Of a stretch of DNA of 64,000 bases, positions 42,925 to 52,025 are shown piece after piece. A program made the translations under genes and the position numbers. The notes beneath the pieces are model-generated. The model was not told the DNA's origin and made no database searches. It saw nothing but the letters and a program-made list of their open reading frames with translations. The stretch is from Candidatus Villigracilis vicinus (GTDB taxonomy: Bacteria; Chloroflexota; Anaerolineae; Anaerolineales; Villigracilaceae). How positions within the stretch are numbered: the first letter of the stretch is position 1; every line of letters begins with the position of its first letter. Location: NCBI GenBank assembly GCA_016721315.1, contig JADKIL010000006.1, positions 186,001 through 250,000 of the forward strand. The letters are read 5' to 3'.

Positions 42925-45399
42925 ATGCCCGAAGCCAATGAAAGCAATCCTGAAAAAAAGCTTGAACCAGGGGGAAATCCGATCCCAGTTCCACGACCGG
43001 AAAAACCCCTGACGCCTTCAGTCGATTCCAATCAGGTGATGGACGCTGCTTCATCCAAAGCAACTTCGTCTAACCCCGCCTCCACAGGTGATGCCGCCAA
43101 GACTGCCGCAGCCACGGAGACCAAGGCAGGTAAAGCCAACCGCTCTGTAGATGATAAGGATTATGATGTAGACGGCTCTGGAAAAGACAGTAAGAATTTG
43201 CACCCCGAAGTAAGACCTCATGCTTTTGTTGTAATGCCATTCGGCAACAAAAAGGGTCCAGACGGTCACCCGTTCGACTTTAATGCAATTTACAAAACAC
43301 TGATCAAGCCTGCCATTGAAGATGCAGGTTTCGAGCCTTTCCGCGCCGATGAAGAGACCTCTTCAGGCGACATCCTTACAGACATGTTCCAAGAGTTACT
43401 GCTGGCAGACATGGTGGTTTGCGACCTAAGCATTGACAATGCCAATGCGTTCTACGAGTTAGGCATTCGCCACTCTTTACGCAAGCGAGGCGTGGTTCAC
43501 ATCCAGGCAGGACGCCCTTACATGCCTTTTGACGTATTCAACGTACGTACCCTGCCCTATCACATCACACCTGAAGGGGTACCCGACCCGATACATATCC
43601 GCAACGATATCAAAGCCGTTGCCCGGCTTATTCGCGATACGTGGGCGTCAGACCGAGATATGGTTCACAGCCCCATCTACAACCTGTTGACCGGTCTAAA
43701 AGAGCCAAACCGAAAAAGCCTGCAAACCCCGCTGGCAACCGGGTTCTGGCGCGAATACGAAGAATGGAAGGACCGGGTTACTGTTGCGCAACGCGATAAA
43801 CACATCGGCGACATCCTTCTGTTAACCGAAGAGATCCGCAATCCGCTCATCCGCGAAGATGCAGTTGCCGAAGTTGGCAGTGCCCTTTCGCGGCTGGGCC
43901 GTGACGAGCTGGCGTTAAAACAATATCGTGAAGGCATCAGCGTCAATGCTTCCAATTTGGAATTTCGACAGGAAGAAGCCTTCCACTTGAATCGGGTCGG
44001 GCGGGTAAACGAAGCCATTGTCAAGCTTGAGAATATTCTGAAAGATTACCCGGAAGACAATAAATCGATCTCGTATTTGGGGCGTATCTATAAAGAGATG
44101 TGGACGGGCGCGTGGCGTAAAGTGAATGATAAGAAAAAACGGCTGAAAGTGGCTTTCGATAGCTATCATTGGCTTATCCGATCCATTGAAATCTATATGA
44201 AGGGGTTTCAAGTCGACCTGCGCGACTATTACCCCGGCATCAACGCTTTCACCCTTTCCATGCTTGCCATTCATCTGGCAGATAAGTTTGACAACAAAAA
44301 GGCACCCGACCCGGATATCATTCGCATTCGAAAAAGGTTGAATGGTCTCCGAGAGACCCTGCAGTTCTGCCTTGAAAGCAGATTAAATCTCGATCAAGAT
44401 AATGCCGACTATTGGGCTCTCGTTTCTATGGCGGAACTGCGTTTATTCACATCCAACGACCTTCAAGAAGTGCTTCGTTCTTATCGCAAGGCAGTGACTG
44501 CCGTTCGGCGCGACCTGTTCTCCCTGCGTTCTTCTCTTCAACAATTGGAGATCATTCAATCGCTGGATGTGCGCCCTGAGTTCGTTTCTGCCTGCATAAA
44601 TTTGATCAAAGAAGAGATAAAGATCGCAAGCACGGGCGACGCAGGCAACATTGCCCAAGTGGACATTCGCCCCGGGTCCAAATCCAAAAGCGGACGAGCA
44701 CTCGTCTTCAGCGGCTACATGGTGGACTACACAGGGAAGGACAAGAAAACCTTCCCTTCAGAAAAAGAAGGCGAGATCCGGCAGGAGATTCGCAAGCGCG
44801 TGGAAAAGTTCAAGGCAACAGCCCTGGATCGGGCTTTTTTGGCAGGTTTATCTGCCGGGAGTGAAATCATATTCGCAGAAGTTTGCGCCGAAGCTGGCAT
44901 CAAGGTAAAAGTTTTCATGCCACACCCGGACTCTACCTACATTCGCAGGTTCGTTGCTCCGGCAGGAGAAGCCTGGGTTGACCGCTTCTACTCGATCCGC
45001 AATCACCCGCTGGTGGATGAGATCTACCAGATCGAGCACCTTGGGCAACCCAAAGATGGCGACAATTTATACGAGCGCAACTGCCGCTGGGCGATCTACT
45101 CAGCCATGGGTCGTGTTGGCATTGCCAACATGGAAATGGTCGCAGTGGCAAGTGATTTCATCAGCGACACCAAAGACCGCGATGTACTCCTCACCCGCTA
45201 CATGATCGACCTTATGCGCAACCTCGGCGGCAGGGTCGATGAGTTCATCAACCCTACAAAATACATTCGCAATGTGATCGACAGCGCCCTCGAACGCCTG
45301 ATCCTGCAAGGGGATGAAAACGCGCAGTCGGGAAAAAAGAGCGGCTCCAGTTCCACAAAATCCATTCGAAGAAAGCGCGTCGAGAAAAAGACGGAGTAA
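42925..45399 (+). CDS. Second three-domain sensor protein (TIR/deoxyribosyltransferase-like, TRAF-binding TPR, SLOG)
   Basis: 824 residues, with the same order of domains as the protein at 38267-40594 and long identical runs, for example 'NAIYKTLIKPAIEDAGFEPF' here versus 'NAIYKQMIKPALEEAGFEPF' there. The nucleotide-fold domain lies near residues 95-230, the TPR with 'YMKGFQVDLRDYYPGINAFTL' near 425, and the SLOG part 'LSAGSEIIFAEVCAEAGIKVKVFMPHPDSTYIRRFV' near 640. The disordered first 90 residues differ. It is transcribed alone and ends at a terminator. The pair probably arose by duplication with the operon's TIR-membrane gene between them. Confidence 0.82.
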   Translation: MPEANESNPEKKLEPGGNPIPVPRPEKPLTPSVDSNQVMDAASSKATSSNPASTGDAAKTAAATETKAGKANRSVDDKDYDVDGSGKDSKNLHPEVRPHAFVVMPFGNKKGPDGHPFDFNAIYKTLIKPAIEDAGFEPFRADEETSSGDILTDMFQELLLADMVVCDLSIDNANAFYELGIRHSLRKRGVVHIQAGRPYMPFDVFNVRTLPYHITPEGVPDPIHIRNDIKAVARLIRDTWASDRDMVHSPIYNLLTGLKEPNRKSLQTPLATGFWREYEEWKDRVTVAQRDKHIGDILLLTEEIRNPLIREDAVAEVGSALSRLGRDELALKQYREGISVNASNLEFRQEEAFHLNRVGRVNEAIVKLENILKDYPEDNKSISYLGRIYKEMWTGAWRKVNDKKKRLKVAFDSYHWLIRSIEIYMKGFQVDLRDYYPGINAFTLSMLAIHLADKFDNKKAPDPDIIRIRKRLNGLRETLQFCLESRLNLDQDNADYWALVSMAELRLFTSNDLQEVLRSYRKAVTAVRRDLFSLRSSLQQLEIIQSLDVRPEFVSACINLIKEEIKIASTGDAGNIAQVDIRPGSKSKSGRALVFSGYMVDYTGKDKKTFPSEKEGEIRQEIRKRVEKFKATALDRAFLAGLSAGSEIIFAEVCAEAGIKVKVFMPHPDSTYIRRFVAPAGEAWVDRFYSIRNHPLVDEIYQIEHLGQPKDGDNLYERNCRWAIYSAMGRVGIANMEMVAVASDFISDTKDRDVLLTRYMIDLMRNLGGRVDEFINPTKYIRNVIDSALERLILQGDENAQSGKKSGSSSTKSIRRKRVEKKTE

Positions 45400-45404
45400 C
45401 ACAA

Positions 45405-45436
45405 GAGACCCGCTGATACGAGCGGGTCTCTTCTTC
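45405..45436 (+). terminator. Hairpin terminator after the second sensor gene
   Basis: The stem gagacccgct / agcgggtctc with loop gatacg is followed by TTCTTCTC, and the next gene starts 13 bases later. Confidence 0.75.
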
Positions 45437-45448
45437 TCGAATTCATCC

Positions 45449-46048
45449 ATGAACAAACTTTTTGTCATCGTTGGCGCAAGCGGCGTGGGCAAGACCACAC
45501 TCATGAACGCTCTGCTGAGACACTATGAATGTGCAATTGCCTACGAACAACATAATGAACGTCCCTTTCAAGCGCTCTTCAAACAGGATGCCCACTACGC
45601 GCTTGCCAATCAGGTGGATTATCTGCTCATGCGTGCCGAGCAGGAACGCGATCTGCGCTCGGGAGACAAGCCAGCTTTAATGGATGGCGGGCTGGATCTC
45701 GATTTTTACGGATTCACACGCCTCTTTCACACCCGGGGCTGGCTCAGCGCTGCCGAGTTTGACCTGTGCCGACGCCTGCATGCACTCACCCGTCAACTAC
45801 TGCCGCCGCCAGACCTCATCATTACTCTAAGCGCGGATGCGAATACCATCCGCGAACGATTGGCTTCGAGAAACAGAATCAATATTGCATCGGGCGAAGA
45901 TGCGGAGCTTTTAGAGTCGTATGTGGCAGACTGGTTGAAAACGGTTTCCGAGTCGCACATCCTGCGGTTGGACGTTTCAAAGGAAAATAGGGAGTACTCC
46001 ACAAGCATTCCCATCATCCTTGATAAAATCAGGGGCATACGAGGCTGA
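45449..46048 (+). CDS. Deoxynucleoside-kinase-like P-loop protein
   Basis: 199 residues from the ATG at 45449. The Walker A is 'IVGASGVGKTTL'. The body follows the deoxynucleoside kinase layout: 'YEQHNERPFQALFKQDAHYALANQVDYLLMRAEQERDL' (the E of the substrate pocket and the 'LQ..FL..R' helix), 'PALMDGGLDLDFYGF' (the DRS-like motif changed to DGG), 'GWLSAAEFDL' and 'PPDLIITLSADANTIRERLASRNR' (LID arginines). It probably phosphorylates a nucleoside or related compound. The DRS-to-DGG change means the substrate is uncertain. It touches the next methyltransferase gene, so the four genes to 47790 form an operon. Confidence 0.72.
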   Translation: MNKLFVIVGASGVGKTTLMNALLRHYECAIAYEQHNERPFQALFKQDAHYALANQVDYLLMRAEQERDLRSGDKPALMDGGLDLDFYGFTRLFHTRGWLSAAEFDLCRRLHALTRQLLPPPDLIITLSADANTIRERLASRNRINIASGEDAELLESYVADWLKTVSESHILRLDVSKENREYSTSIPIILDKIRGIRG

Positions 46049-46936
46049 ATGGAAAACATTGATGAACTGAAGCACCAAACCAACGGCAAGCCAACCTATA
46101 AACTGACCCAGGCGAATGTTTATGTTTCGCCGGGAGGGTTTCACTACATTGACCATCTTGACCCGATGGAAGAAGTTTCGCCAACGATCGACGGCAGCGG
46201 GCTGACCGATGCCGAGGTGACCTACATTGAGAAGTCTTTGCAATCGAATCCCGAGAGGCTGGATAATCAATTGGCAGCAGTAAAGCGGCATCTGACCATT
46301 GCGGGTAAGAAGGCGCTGGATATCGGCTGCGGAGGCGGGCTGTTCCTGGCACAGTTGAAGGCGGCGGGCGCAAATGTTACCGGCGTTGAGTTAAGTGATA
46401 CGCGCGCGTTCTATGCAAAGACCAAATACGGTTTTGAAGTGGTCAAGCGCACCATCGAAGATGAATATTGGAAAAACTTTTATGGTAGCTTCGATATTGT
46501 TACGCTGTGGGATGTGATCGAGCATGTCAATTACCCCATGGCAACCGTGCAGGCAGCGGCAAGGATGCTCAAACCAGGCGGTATTCTACTGATAGATACG
46601 CCCTGCCGCGATGCGTTCTATCATCGCTTTGGCGAATTCACCTACAAGCTCTCAGGCGGGAGATTCCCGACCTTTTTGAATACGATGTATTCGGCAAAAC
46701 CTTTCGGGCACAAACAGATCCTTTCGCTCACTGAGATGAAAGGACTGTTCGAAGCGGCTGGCTTGGAAGTAGCAGAGTTGAAGCGTTTTCATGAACTTTC
46801 ATTCCCCTATAGTTTTTATTTAAAAAAGTTGCTGCGGTCTGAGCTGTTGGTGAAGGTGCTGCTGCCATTCGTTCACATCTTTTTCGTGATCTTTCCCATC
46901 CGCAACAAGATGCTGGCGATCGGAAGGAAAGTATAA
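46049..46936 (+). CDS. Class I SAM-dependent methyltransferase
   Basis: 295 residues. An N-terminal extension of about 90 residues precedes the SAM motif 'KALDIGCGGGLFLAQLKAAGANVTGVELSD', then 'DIVTLWDVIEHVNYPM' and 'MLKPGGILLIDTPC'. The last 60 residues are hydrophobic and basic and could touch the membrane. The fold is that of small-molecule methyltransferases such as those acting on sugars or lipids. Its ATG lies directly after the kinase-like stop, and its stop touches the next gene. The target is unknown. Confidence 0.88.
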   Translation: MENIDELKHQTNGKPTYKLTQANVYVSPGGFHYIDHLDPMEEVSPTIDGSGLTDAEVTYIEKSLQSNPERLDNQLAAVKRHLTIAGKKALDIGCGGGLFLAQLKAAGANVTGVELSDTRAFYAKTKYGFEVVKRTIEDEYWKNFYGSFDIVTLWDVIEHVNYPMATVQAAARMLKPGGILLIDTPCRDAFYHRFGEFTYKLSGGRFPTFLNTMYSAKPFGHKQILSLTEMKGLFEAAGLEVAELKRFHELSFPYSFYLKKLLRSELLVKVLLPFVHIFFVIFPIRNKMLAIGRKV

Positions 46937-47395
46937 ATGGTGACCCTGCGAGCCGTGACTACAGATGACCTGCCTTTTTTCTTTGCATATCAGTTGGATG
47001 AACAAGCGGTTGAAATGACGGGCTTTCCACCCCGGAATAAAGATTCATTTGATGCACATTGGTCCAAGATTCTGGCAGATGAGAACATCTTTATCCAAAC
47101 CGTTTTATACGAAGGACAAGTAGCTGGTAGTATTCTTAGCTTTGTCATTCAGGGGGAACGGGAGGTCGGGTATTGGCTGGGCAGGGAGTTTTGGGGTAAA
47201 GGCATTGCCTCTGAAGCGCTGAGGCAATTTCTATTTCAAGTAACACAACGTCCGCTGTTTGGGCGGGTGGCGCAGAAAAACCCAGCTTCGAAACGTGTCC
47301 TGGAAAAATGCGGTTTCCACGTCATCGGTGAAGATAAATGGACTCCGCCCACGGGTTCGGAAGAAGTTTTGGAATTCGTATTACGGTTGGAATGA
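46937..47395 (+). CDS. GNAT family N-acetyltransferase
   Basis: 152 residues. The RimJ/RimL-type GNAT features are present: an N-terminal 'VTLRAVTTDDLPFFFAYQLDEQAVEMTGFPP', 'GEREVGYWLGREFWGKGIASEALRQFL' (acetyl-CoA-binding loop) and 'RVAQKNPASKRVLEKCGFHVIGEDKW' near the end. It moves an acetyl group from acetyl-CoA to an amine of unknown identity. It is in the operon of the kinase-like protein and methyltransferase and overlaps the next start by four bases (ATGA). Confidence 0.9.
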   Translation: MVTLRAVTTDDLPFFFAYQLDEQAVEMTGFPPRNKDSFDAHWSKILADENIFIQTVLYEGQVAGSILSFVIQGEREVGYWLGREFWGKGIASEALRQFLFQVTQRPLFGRVAQKNPASKRVLEKCGFHVIGEDKWTPPTGSEEVLEFVLRLE

Positions 47396-47790
47396 AAACT
47401 GCGTTCAACGCCTATCTTAAAGAGCTTGCCGCCAGAACCCTGCAAAACGGCGGCACGGCATCAAAGCCAGCTACTTGTGAATTCCTCCCCGATCAGGATG
47501 TGTGGAGTTTTCCAAAATATCCGGCAAAGACCGCCATTCTTCCGCCTACGATCAATTTACTCAGCGAGCTGCGTGACTTCATTACCCGGAATGAGGCTTT
47601 CCTCAACGAGGCTGATTGCTGGCTGGGCACCTGGATCAACCCGCAGACAGGTAATTTTTATTTCGACGTTGCAACAGGCATCGCAGACCTTGAAACAGCG
47701 AAACGCAAAGCAATTCAGGCAGGCAAAGCAGACGGCAGAGAGATTGTGGCAATGTTCAATGCCAAAAGAAATAAGACGGTATTTCTCTGA
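47392..47790 (+). CDS. Hypothetical small soluble protein
   Basis: 132 residues from an ATG that overlaps the GNAT stop, so it is translationally coupled. The middle holds 'AILPPTINLLSELRDFITRNEAFLNEADCWLGTWINPQTGNFYFDVATGIADLETAKRKAIQAGKADGREIVAMFNAKRNKTVFL', a mixed alpha/beta stretch with a charged end. No family is recognised. Size and position would fit a small binding partner or immunity-type protein, but there is no direct evidence. Confidence 0.6.
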   Translation: MKTAFNAYLKELAARTLQNGGTASKPATCEFLPDQDVWSFPKYPAKTAILPPTINLLSELRDFITRNEAFLNEADCWLGTWINPQTGNFYFDVATGIADLETAKRKAIQAGKADGREIVAMFNAKRNKTVFL

Positions 47791-47840
47791 ACGAATTAGG
47801 CTTCAGTATTCCCCGGCAATCAACTTTTATCAGATCATAT

Positions 47841-48593
47841 TTAACGAACATCCACCTGCATAAGATATGCGATCACCTGCCGCAGACCCCAAAATGGAAT
47901 CAACAAAACAAGGTGGACGATATTACTGAGCGCAAACAGCAAAGCGACTGAACGTAACAATGGATCCAAAACGGGGGCAAGGTTATTCAGCATCCACGTC
48001 CCTGCGCCGGAGAGGATCGCAAGCGTGAGCAAAGCGCCCACCCACAACCCAAGCGGCAGCCAGGCATGCCGATCCGACTCAGAAGGCAGCATGGTGCTGG
48101 ATACGGCAAAGGTCAAATAGAACCAAAGAAAGAAATCCGGCACAGAAGGCAGCAGCCCCACCCCCATCAGAAATAACTTCATCTGCCCATTGCTCAACAC
48201 ATGCCAGAGCGCATCCAGCCGCAACTGGATCACGCCTGCATACGCCACGAATGCCGTCCCGGCAATGATAGGCGCCAGCCCGATCAGCGAATCGCGCAGG
48301 ATGTCTGTCCTTTCTGTTTCCACATAACCGAGTTGCAAATGTCCATCTCCCAGTGCCTGCGGAATGATGGAAAAACCGCCGGTACGCACACCTAATATCT
48401 TCGCCGCAACAAAATGGCTCAGCTCATGCAAAAACACACCAGGCAGGAATAATGCTGAGAACAAGGCGATCGTCAATGGTCTGCTGCGAGTTACAAGAAA
48501 AAGGATGATCTGAATTTCACGATGCAAAAAACGCTGGAGGTATACCAGCGGCAAAAGCATGCAAACAAGCCAAAGTAAACCAGTGAACTGCAT
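47841..48593 (-). CDS. Membrane metalloprotease-like protein with HELSH motif
   Basis: 250 residues with about six membrane helices. A helix contains 'LPGVFLHELSHFVAAKILGVRTGGF', an HExxH zinc motif in a hydrophobic setting, as in site-2 (M50) proteases. The downstream 'LxPDG'-type second ligand motif is not obvious, although 'LLPSVPDFFLW' at about residue 155 could serve. It may be an intramembrane protease or a non-catalytic relative. It has no ribosome site and lies convergent to the upstream operon. Confidence 0.7.
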   Translation of the reverse strand: MQFTGLLWLVCMLLPLVYLQRFLHREIQIILFLVTRSRPLTIALFSALFLPGVFLHELSHFVAAKILGVRTGGFSIIPQALGDGHLQLGYVETERTDILRDSLIGLAPIIAGTAFVAYAGVIQLRLDALWHVLSNGQMKLFLMGVGLLPSVPDFFLWFYLTFAVSSTMLPSESDRHAWLPLGLWVGALLTLAILSGAGTWMLNNLAPVLDPLLRSVALLFALSNIVHLVLLIPFWGLRQVIAYLMQVDVR

Positions 48594-48616
48594 TTAAAAA
48601 ATCTCACTGACAAAGG

Positions 48617-48656
48617 CAAAGGTCACAGAGAATTTTCCTGATCTCCGTGACCTTTG
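48617..48656. terminator. Hairpin between tpiA and the membrane metalloprotease-like gene
   Basis: Imperfect stem caaaggtcacagaga / tctccgtgacctttg with a ten-base centre. It lies downstream of tpiA. A 'gtgacctttgtggtctttgtg' string next to it suggests a dispersed repeat as well. Confidence 0.5.
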
Positions 48657-48689
48657 TGGTCTTTGTGCCAAATTCTTTTATGATTTCGA

Positions 48690-49451
48690 TTAAGCAGAGC
48701 CCGCCGCGCGCGCAATGGCGATGAACTCATCCACCTTCAGGCTCGCGCCGCCGACCAGAGCACCGTCAATATCCGGCTGGGAGAAAAATTCCGCAGCGTT
48801 GGAAGCGGTCACCGAACCGCCATACAGGATGCGGATCGCCTGAGCTGTTTCTGCGCCGAAAAGTTCGCTCAGAACCGGCCGGATCATCCCGCCGTGGACG
48901 CCCTGTGCATTTTCGCCGCTGGAAGCCTTGCCTGTGCCGATCGCCCAGACTGGTTCATACGCAACAACGATACGTGAGGCGAAGTCTGCAGAAACGCCTT
49001 GTAACCCCTGCCGGGTTTGTGAAGCGACAACCTCGGCAGTCTGCCCGGCTTCATACTGCGCCAAGGTCTCACCCACGCACACGATGGGCGTGAGATCGGC
49101 TTTCTGCGCCGCGAGCAATTTCTTGTTGACCGTTTCATTCGTTTCGCCAAAATAAGTACGGCGTTCTGAGTGACCCAGAATCACATACCCGCAAAGTTCC
49201 CTCACCATGGCTGGGGCGACCTCACCTGTGAAAGCGCCTTTTTCTTCCCAATGCATGTTCTGCGCGCCAAGACCGATCCCGGTCGCTGCGAGCATTTGCG
49301 AAGCGGTCATTAAAGACAGATACGGCGGGCAAACTACCCGCTCAACACTATTAACTTCATTCAAACCACCAGAAAGTGCGGAGAGCAATTCTTTCGTCTC
49401 CGCAATATTTTTGTTCATCTTCCAATTACCGGCTACAAACGGTTTTCTCAT
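48690..49451 (-). CDS. tpiA: Triosephosphate isomerase
   Basis: 253 residues. 'FVAGNWKMNKN' at the start, 'GYVILGHSERRTYFGE' (catalytic His), 'VAYEPVWAIGTGKASS' (catalytic Glu and loop 6) and 'ILYGGSVTASNAAEF' are all in place. The enzyme interconverts dihydroxyacetone phosphate and glyceraldehyde 3-phosphate. It is the last gene of a minus-strand series gap, pgk, small TM protein, protein kinase, tpiA. Its ATG is nine bases after the kinase stop. Confidence 0.98.
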   Translation of the reverse strand: MRKPFVAGNWKMNKNIAETKELLSALSGGLNEVNSVERVVCPPYLSLMTASQMLAATGIGLGAQNMHWEEKGAFTGEVAPAMVRELCGYVILGHSERRTYFGETNETVNKKLLAAQKADLTPIVCVGETLAQYEAGQTAEVVASQTRQGLQGVSADFASRIVVAYEPVWAIGTGKASSGENAQGVHGGMIRPVLSELFGAETAQAIRILYGGSVTASNAAEFFSQPDIDGALVGGASLKVDEFIAIARAAGSA

Positions 49452-49459
49452 GCATTCTC

Positions 49460-51262
49460 CTATTGGATCGTTGTTAGTAATTTGCCAGCCATCTCCCGCA
49501 GCCAGGGCGGTGCCCCCAAGTCTGAGGATAATGACAGCAAAAGGGTTTTAGCTGTTTCGCGGCTGCCCACTTTCATTTCGATCTCTGCCTTGAGCAAAAA
49601 AGCTTCGTACATATCCGGCATCAGCTTTTGAGCATTTGCGAGATTTAATTTTGCGTCATCCACGCTGCCGTTATACAAGGCGTATCGTCCGCGGGCAATG
49701 TACCCAAGTGGAAGGTCGGCGCTATCGATCCGCTCGAAGAAAACGAGTAAAGGCATTTCCTTCTCGGAAGCAGCTTTATAGACCGCCTCATGCATTCCAT
49801 CGCGGACTTCCATGGGAATGTTTTCCGCACGACCGGCAATTCCAGCCAGCCGCATGTACATCCCTGCGGCAGGGATCCATGCTTCACGGGACTTGAATTC
49901 CTGCACCGCAGTCATGTAAAAATCTTTATTGGAAGGACCAGCAAGATTGGCAGCCTGCGCCAGCGCTTCGTAAGACGGATTTTTTTGACCGTCATCCCAA
50001 AGAGCAAGGGAGAGTTGCAAGTGTGCGTTCGCGTTTCCCGGATCCTTCGCCACTTCTTCACGAGCAGCAGCGACGGTTGGCGAATCACTGCTCGGCGTCA
50101 GAGGCGGGAGCATTGTTTGAGTCGCATCAGGTGGTACGTCCACGACAGGAGTAGAAACAGCCGGAGTAGCGATCGCTTGCGTTGCCCGTGCAGGACGAAT
50201 AGGCAGAATGCCTGGATAGTTACGCAGTGCAAAAAATGCTACAACACAACCAAGGATGACGACCAGCCCGCCTGCCGCCCACATCCACCCGGTATTTTTT
50301 TTGGAGGTTTGCTTGGGTAATGATTTGGCGGCAATCGCAGTCCTGGCATCCAAACCGGGCTTTTGTTGGGCTTTGGAGGCATCGCGCAAACCGGCAGGGC
50401 GCATCTTAATGGATGTACCTTGCATGGGAATACCTGAATCGATCCAGGCTTGTTTGAAAGCGTCCATTAGAATTTCAACGGATTCGTAACGGTCGAGCCG
50501 GTCTTTGGCAAGCGCCTTCATCAACACGCGTTCCACCGCTTCCGGCACCGTCGAATTTACGACCCGCGGAAGAGGCAGGGGTGAATAGATATGGTCGTGA
50601 ATAATGGAAAACGGAGTATCAGCAGTAAAAGGAACCCGCCCCACCACCATTTCATACAACATGACACCTAAAGAATAGATATCCGTTTTGTTATCGAGAT
50701 CTTTCTTCCCCATGGCTTGTTCGGGCGAAATATATTGCGGCGTGCCCATGATCGAATCTGCAGAAAGTGTAGATTCGCCATCTTGAGCAATACGCGCCAG
50801 ACCAAAATCCGCCAGATATATAACACCGTCAGTTGAGATCAGCACATTCGATGGCTTGATATCGCGGTGCAACACGCCCTGCCGATGTGCATACGCCAAA
50901 GCCGAACCGACCGAATCCACAACCTGCTCGATCTCAACCGCAGAAAGCGGACCTTGATTTAAGCGGGCTTTGAGCGTATCGCCTTCGATGAACTTCATCA
51001 CCAAATATGGGCGTCCCTCGTGCTCAGCATAATCGTACACTGGCACAATGTTCGAGTGTTCCAACCGCGCCACGACCCGGGCTTCCCGCTGAAAACGGCT
51101 GATGAAGGTCGAATCTCCATTAAATGCCTGATGCAGCACCTTCAGCGCAACATACCGATCCAGGGCGGCATGATAGGCTTTGTACACAGAGGCCATCCCC
51201 CCCTGCCCCAATTGCTCCATCACTTGATATGGACCGACGTTCGCGCCCGGCTTGAATGACAT
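49460..51262 (-). CDS. Ser/Thr protein kinase (PknB/Stk-like) with TPR-rich extracellular part
   Basis: 600 residues from the ATG at 51262, chosen because GCGGAGAAG lies just before it. The kinase domain (about 10-275) shows 'LGQGGMASVYKAYH', 'YVALKVL', 'HRDIKPSNVL', 'DFGLAR' and 'GTPQYISPEQAM', all needed for activity. One membrane helix (about 324-346) divides it from a C-terminal part with TPR-like helices (about 400-590) and no PASTA repeats. The helical outer part may sense wall or surface signals. The kinase lies directly before tpiA and after glycolytic genes, so a metabolic link is possible. Confidence 0.92.
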   Translation of the reverse strand: MSFKPGANVGPYQVMEQLGQGGMASVYKAYHAALDRYVALKVLHQAFNGDSTFISRFQREARVVARLEHSNIVPVYDYAEHEGRPYLVMKFIEGDTLKARLNQGPLSAVEIEQVVDSVGSALAYAHRQGVLHRDIKPSNVLISTDGVIYLADFGLARIAQDGESTLSADSIMGTPQYISPEQAMGKKDLDNKTDIYSLGVMLYEMVVGRVPFTADTPFSIIHDHIYSPLPLPRVVNSTVPEAVERVLMKALAKDRLDRYESVEILMDAFKQAWIDSGIPMQGTSIKMRPAGLRDASKAQQKPGLDARTAIAAKSLPKQTSKKNTGWMWAAGGLVVILGCVVAFFALRNYPGILPIRPARATQAIATPAVSTPVVDVPPDATQTMLPPLTPSSDSPTVAAAREEVAKDPGNANAHLQLSLALWDDGQKNPSYEALAQAANLAGPSNKDFYMTAVQEFKSREAWIPAAGMYMRLAGIAGRAENIPMEVRDGMHEAVYKAASEKEMPLLVFFERIDSADLPLGYIARGRYALYNGSVDDAKLNLANAQKLMPDMYEAFLLKAEIEMKVGSRETAKTLLLSLSSDLGAPPWLREMAGKLLTTIQ

Positions 51263-51357
51263 ACACTTCTCCGCAGAATTATTTCCCCCCATTATAGCCG
51301 AGCCTGCCAAGCTTCGGTTATACCTGTGTAAATTGTTTGCAAACTGTCATTAAATTG

Positions 51358-51391
51358 AAAAGCGGACGGGGTTGAGACCCGTCCGCTTTTA
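51358..51391 (-). terminator. Hairpin terminator
   Basis: The stem aaaagcggacgggg / cccgtccgctttt is followed by T residues on the minus strand. It comes after the small TM protein gene and about 95 bases before the kinase start. Confidence 0.8.
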
Positions 51392-51402
51392 GAAAATATG
51401 GA

Positions 51403-51924
51403 TTAAGGTTGAATATCCACGGTCACATTGACAATGCCGTTTTCCGGTGTGAAAGTCAACGGGAAAGGCTTGGAAGAGCCATCACCACAATTAACACTCC
51501 ATTCCTCGCGCCAAACACCTGCGCTATCCGGCTCTTGGATCACAGTAATAGTGGTCCCTTCAACGGTGGGAGCGGTGCAGCCAGACATAATACCGACCAA
51601 TTGAACCGACGCCCAAGCCATAAAACGCGTTTCCTCATCGGCAAGTCCACCAGTGGGAACGTCGCCGCTCACATCCAAACCAGGGACGCCCGGCACTCCG
51701 GGAGTGGCATTCGGGTCAAGCGGGTTGAACGGTACATCAGTGGGGATGTCAAAATTTTGAATATCCTCCACCGCTGCCTGTGCAGCCACGTATGCCTGGT
51801 AGCCATAATATCCACCAGCGCCGGTTACAACACAACAACAGCACAACACCACCGCAACAACAACACCAATAATCACATTGCGGTTATTCTTTGGTTCTGT
51901 TTGAGGAACGGAATTCGTTTCCAT
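51403..51924 (-). CDS. Hypothetical single-helix membrane protein
   Basis: 173 residues from the ATG at 51924, chosen for AGGAGAG nine bases upstream. After a short charged N-terminus, one membrane helix ('NVIIGVVVAVVLCCCCVVTGAGGYYGY', residues about 15-40) is followed by a Pro/Gly/Asp-rich linker and a beta-rich domain with two cysteines. Its position between the kinase and pgk suggests a membrane-anchored partner or substrate of the kinase, but no motif shows this. The run of four cysteines in the helix is unusual. Confidence 0.65.
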   Translation of the reverse strand: METNSVPQTEPKNNRNVIIGVVVAVVLCCCCVVTGAGGYYGYQAYVAAQAAVEDIQNFDIPTDVPFNPLDPNATPGVPGVPGLDVSGDVPTGGLADEETRFMAWASVQLVGIMSGCTAPTVEGTTITVIQEPDSAGVWREEWSVNCGDGSSKPFPLTFTPENGIVNVTVDIQP

Positions 51925-51970
51925 TTTTAAATCTCTCCTGTTTAAAATTGATAAAATCATTATACAAAAG

Positions 51971-52008
51971 AAAGGAGCAGAAGGATATAAAATCCTTCTG
52001 CTCCTTTT
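51971..52008 (-). terminator. Hairpin terminator after pgk
   Basis: The stem aaaggagcagaaggat / atccttctgctccttt has loop ataaa and T residues on both strands. Confidence 0.8.
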
Positions 52009-52025
52009 GTCCTATATAAAAACGC

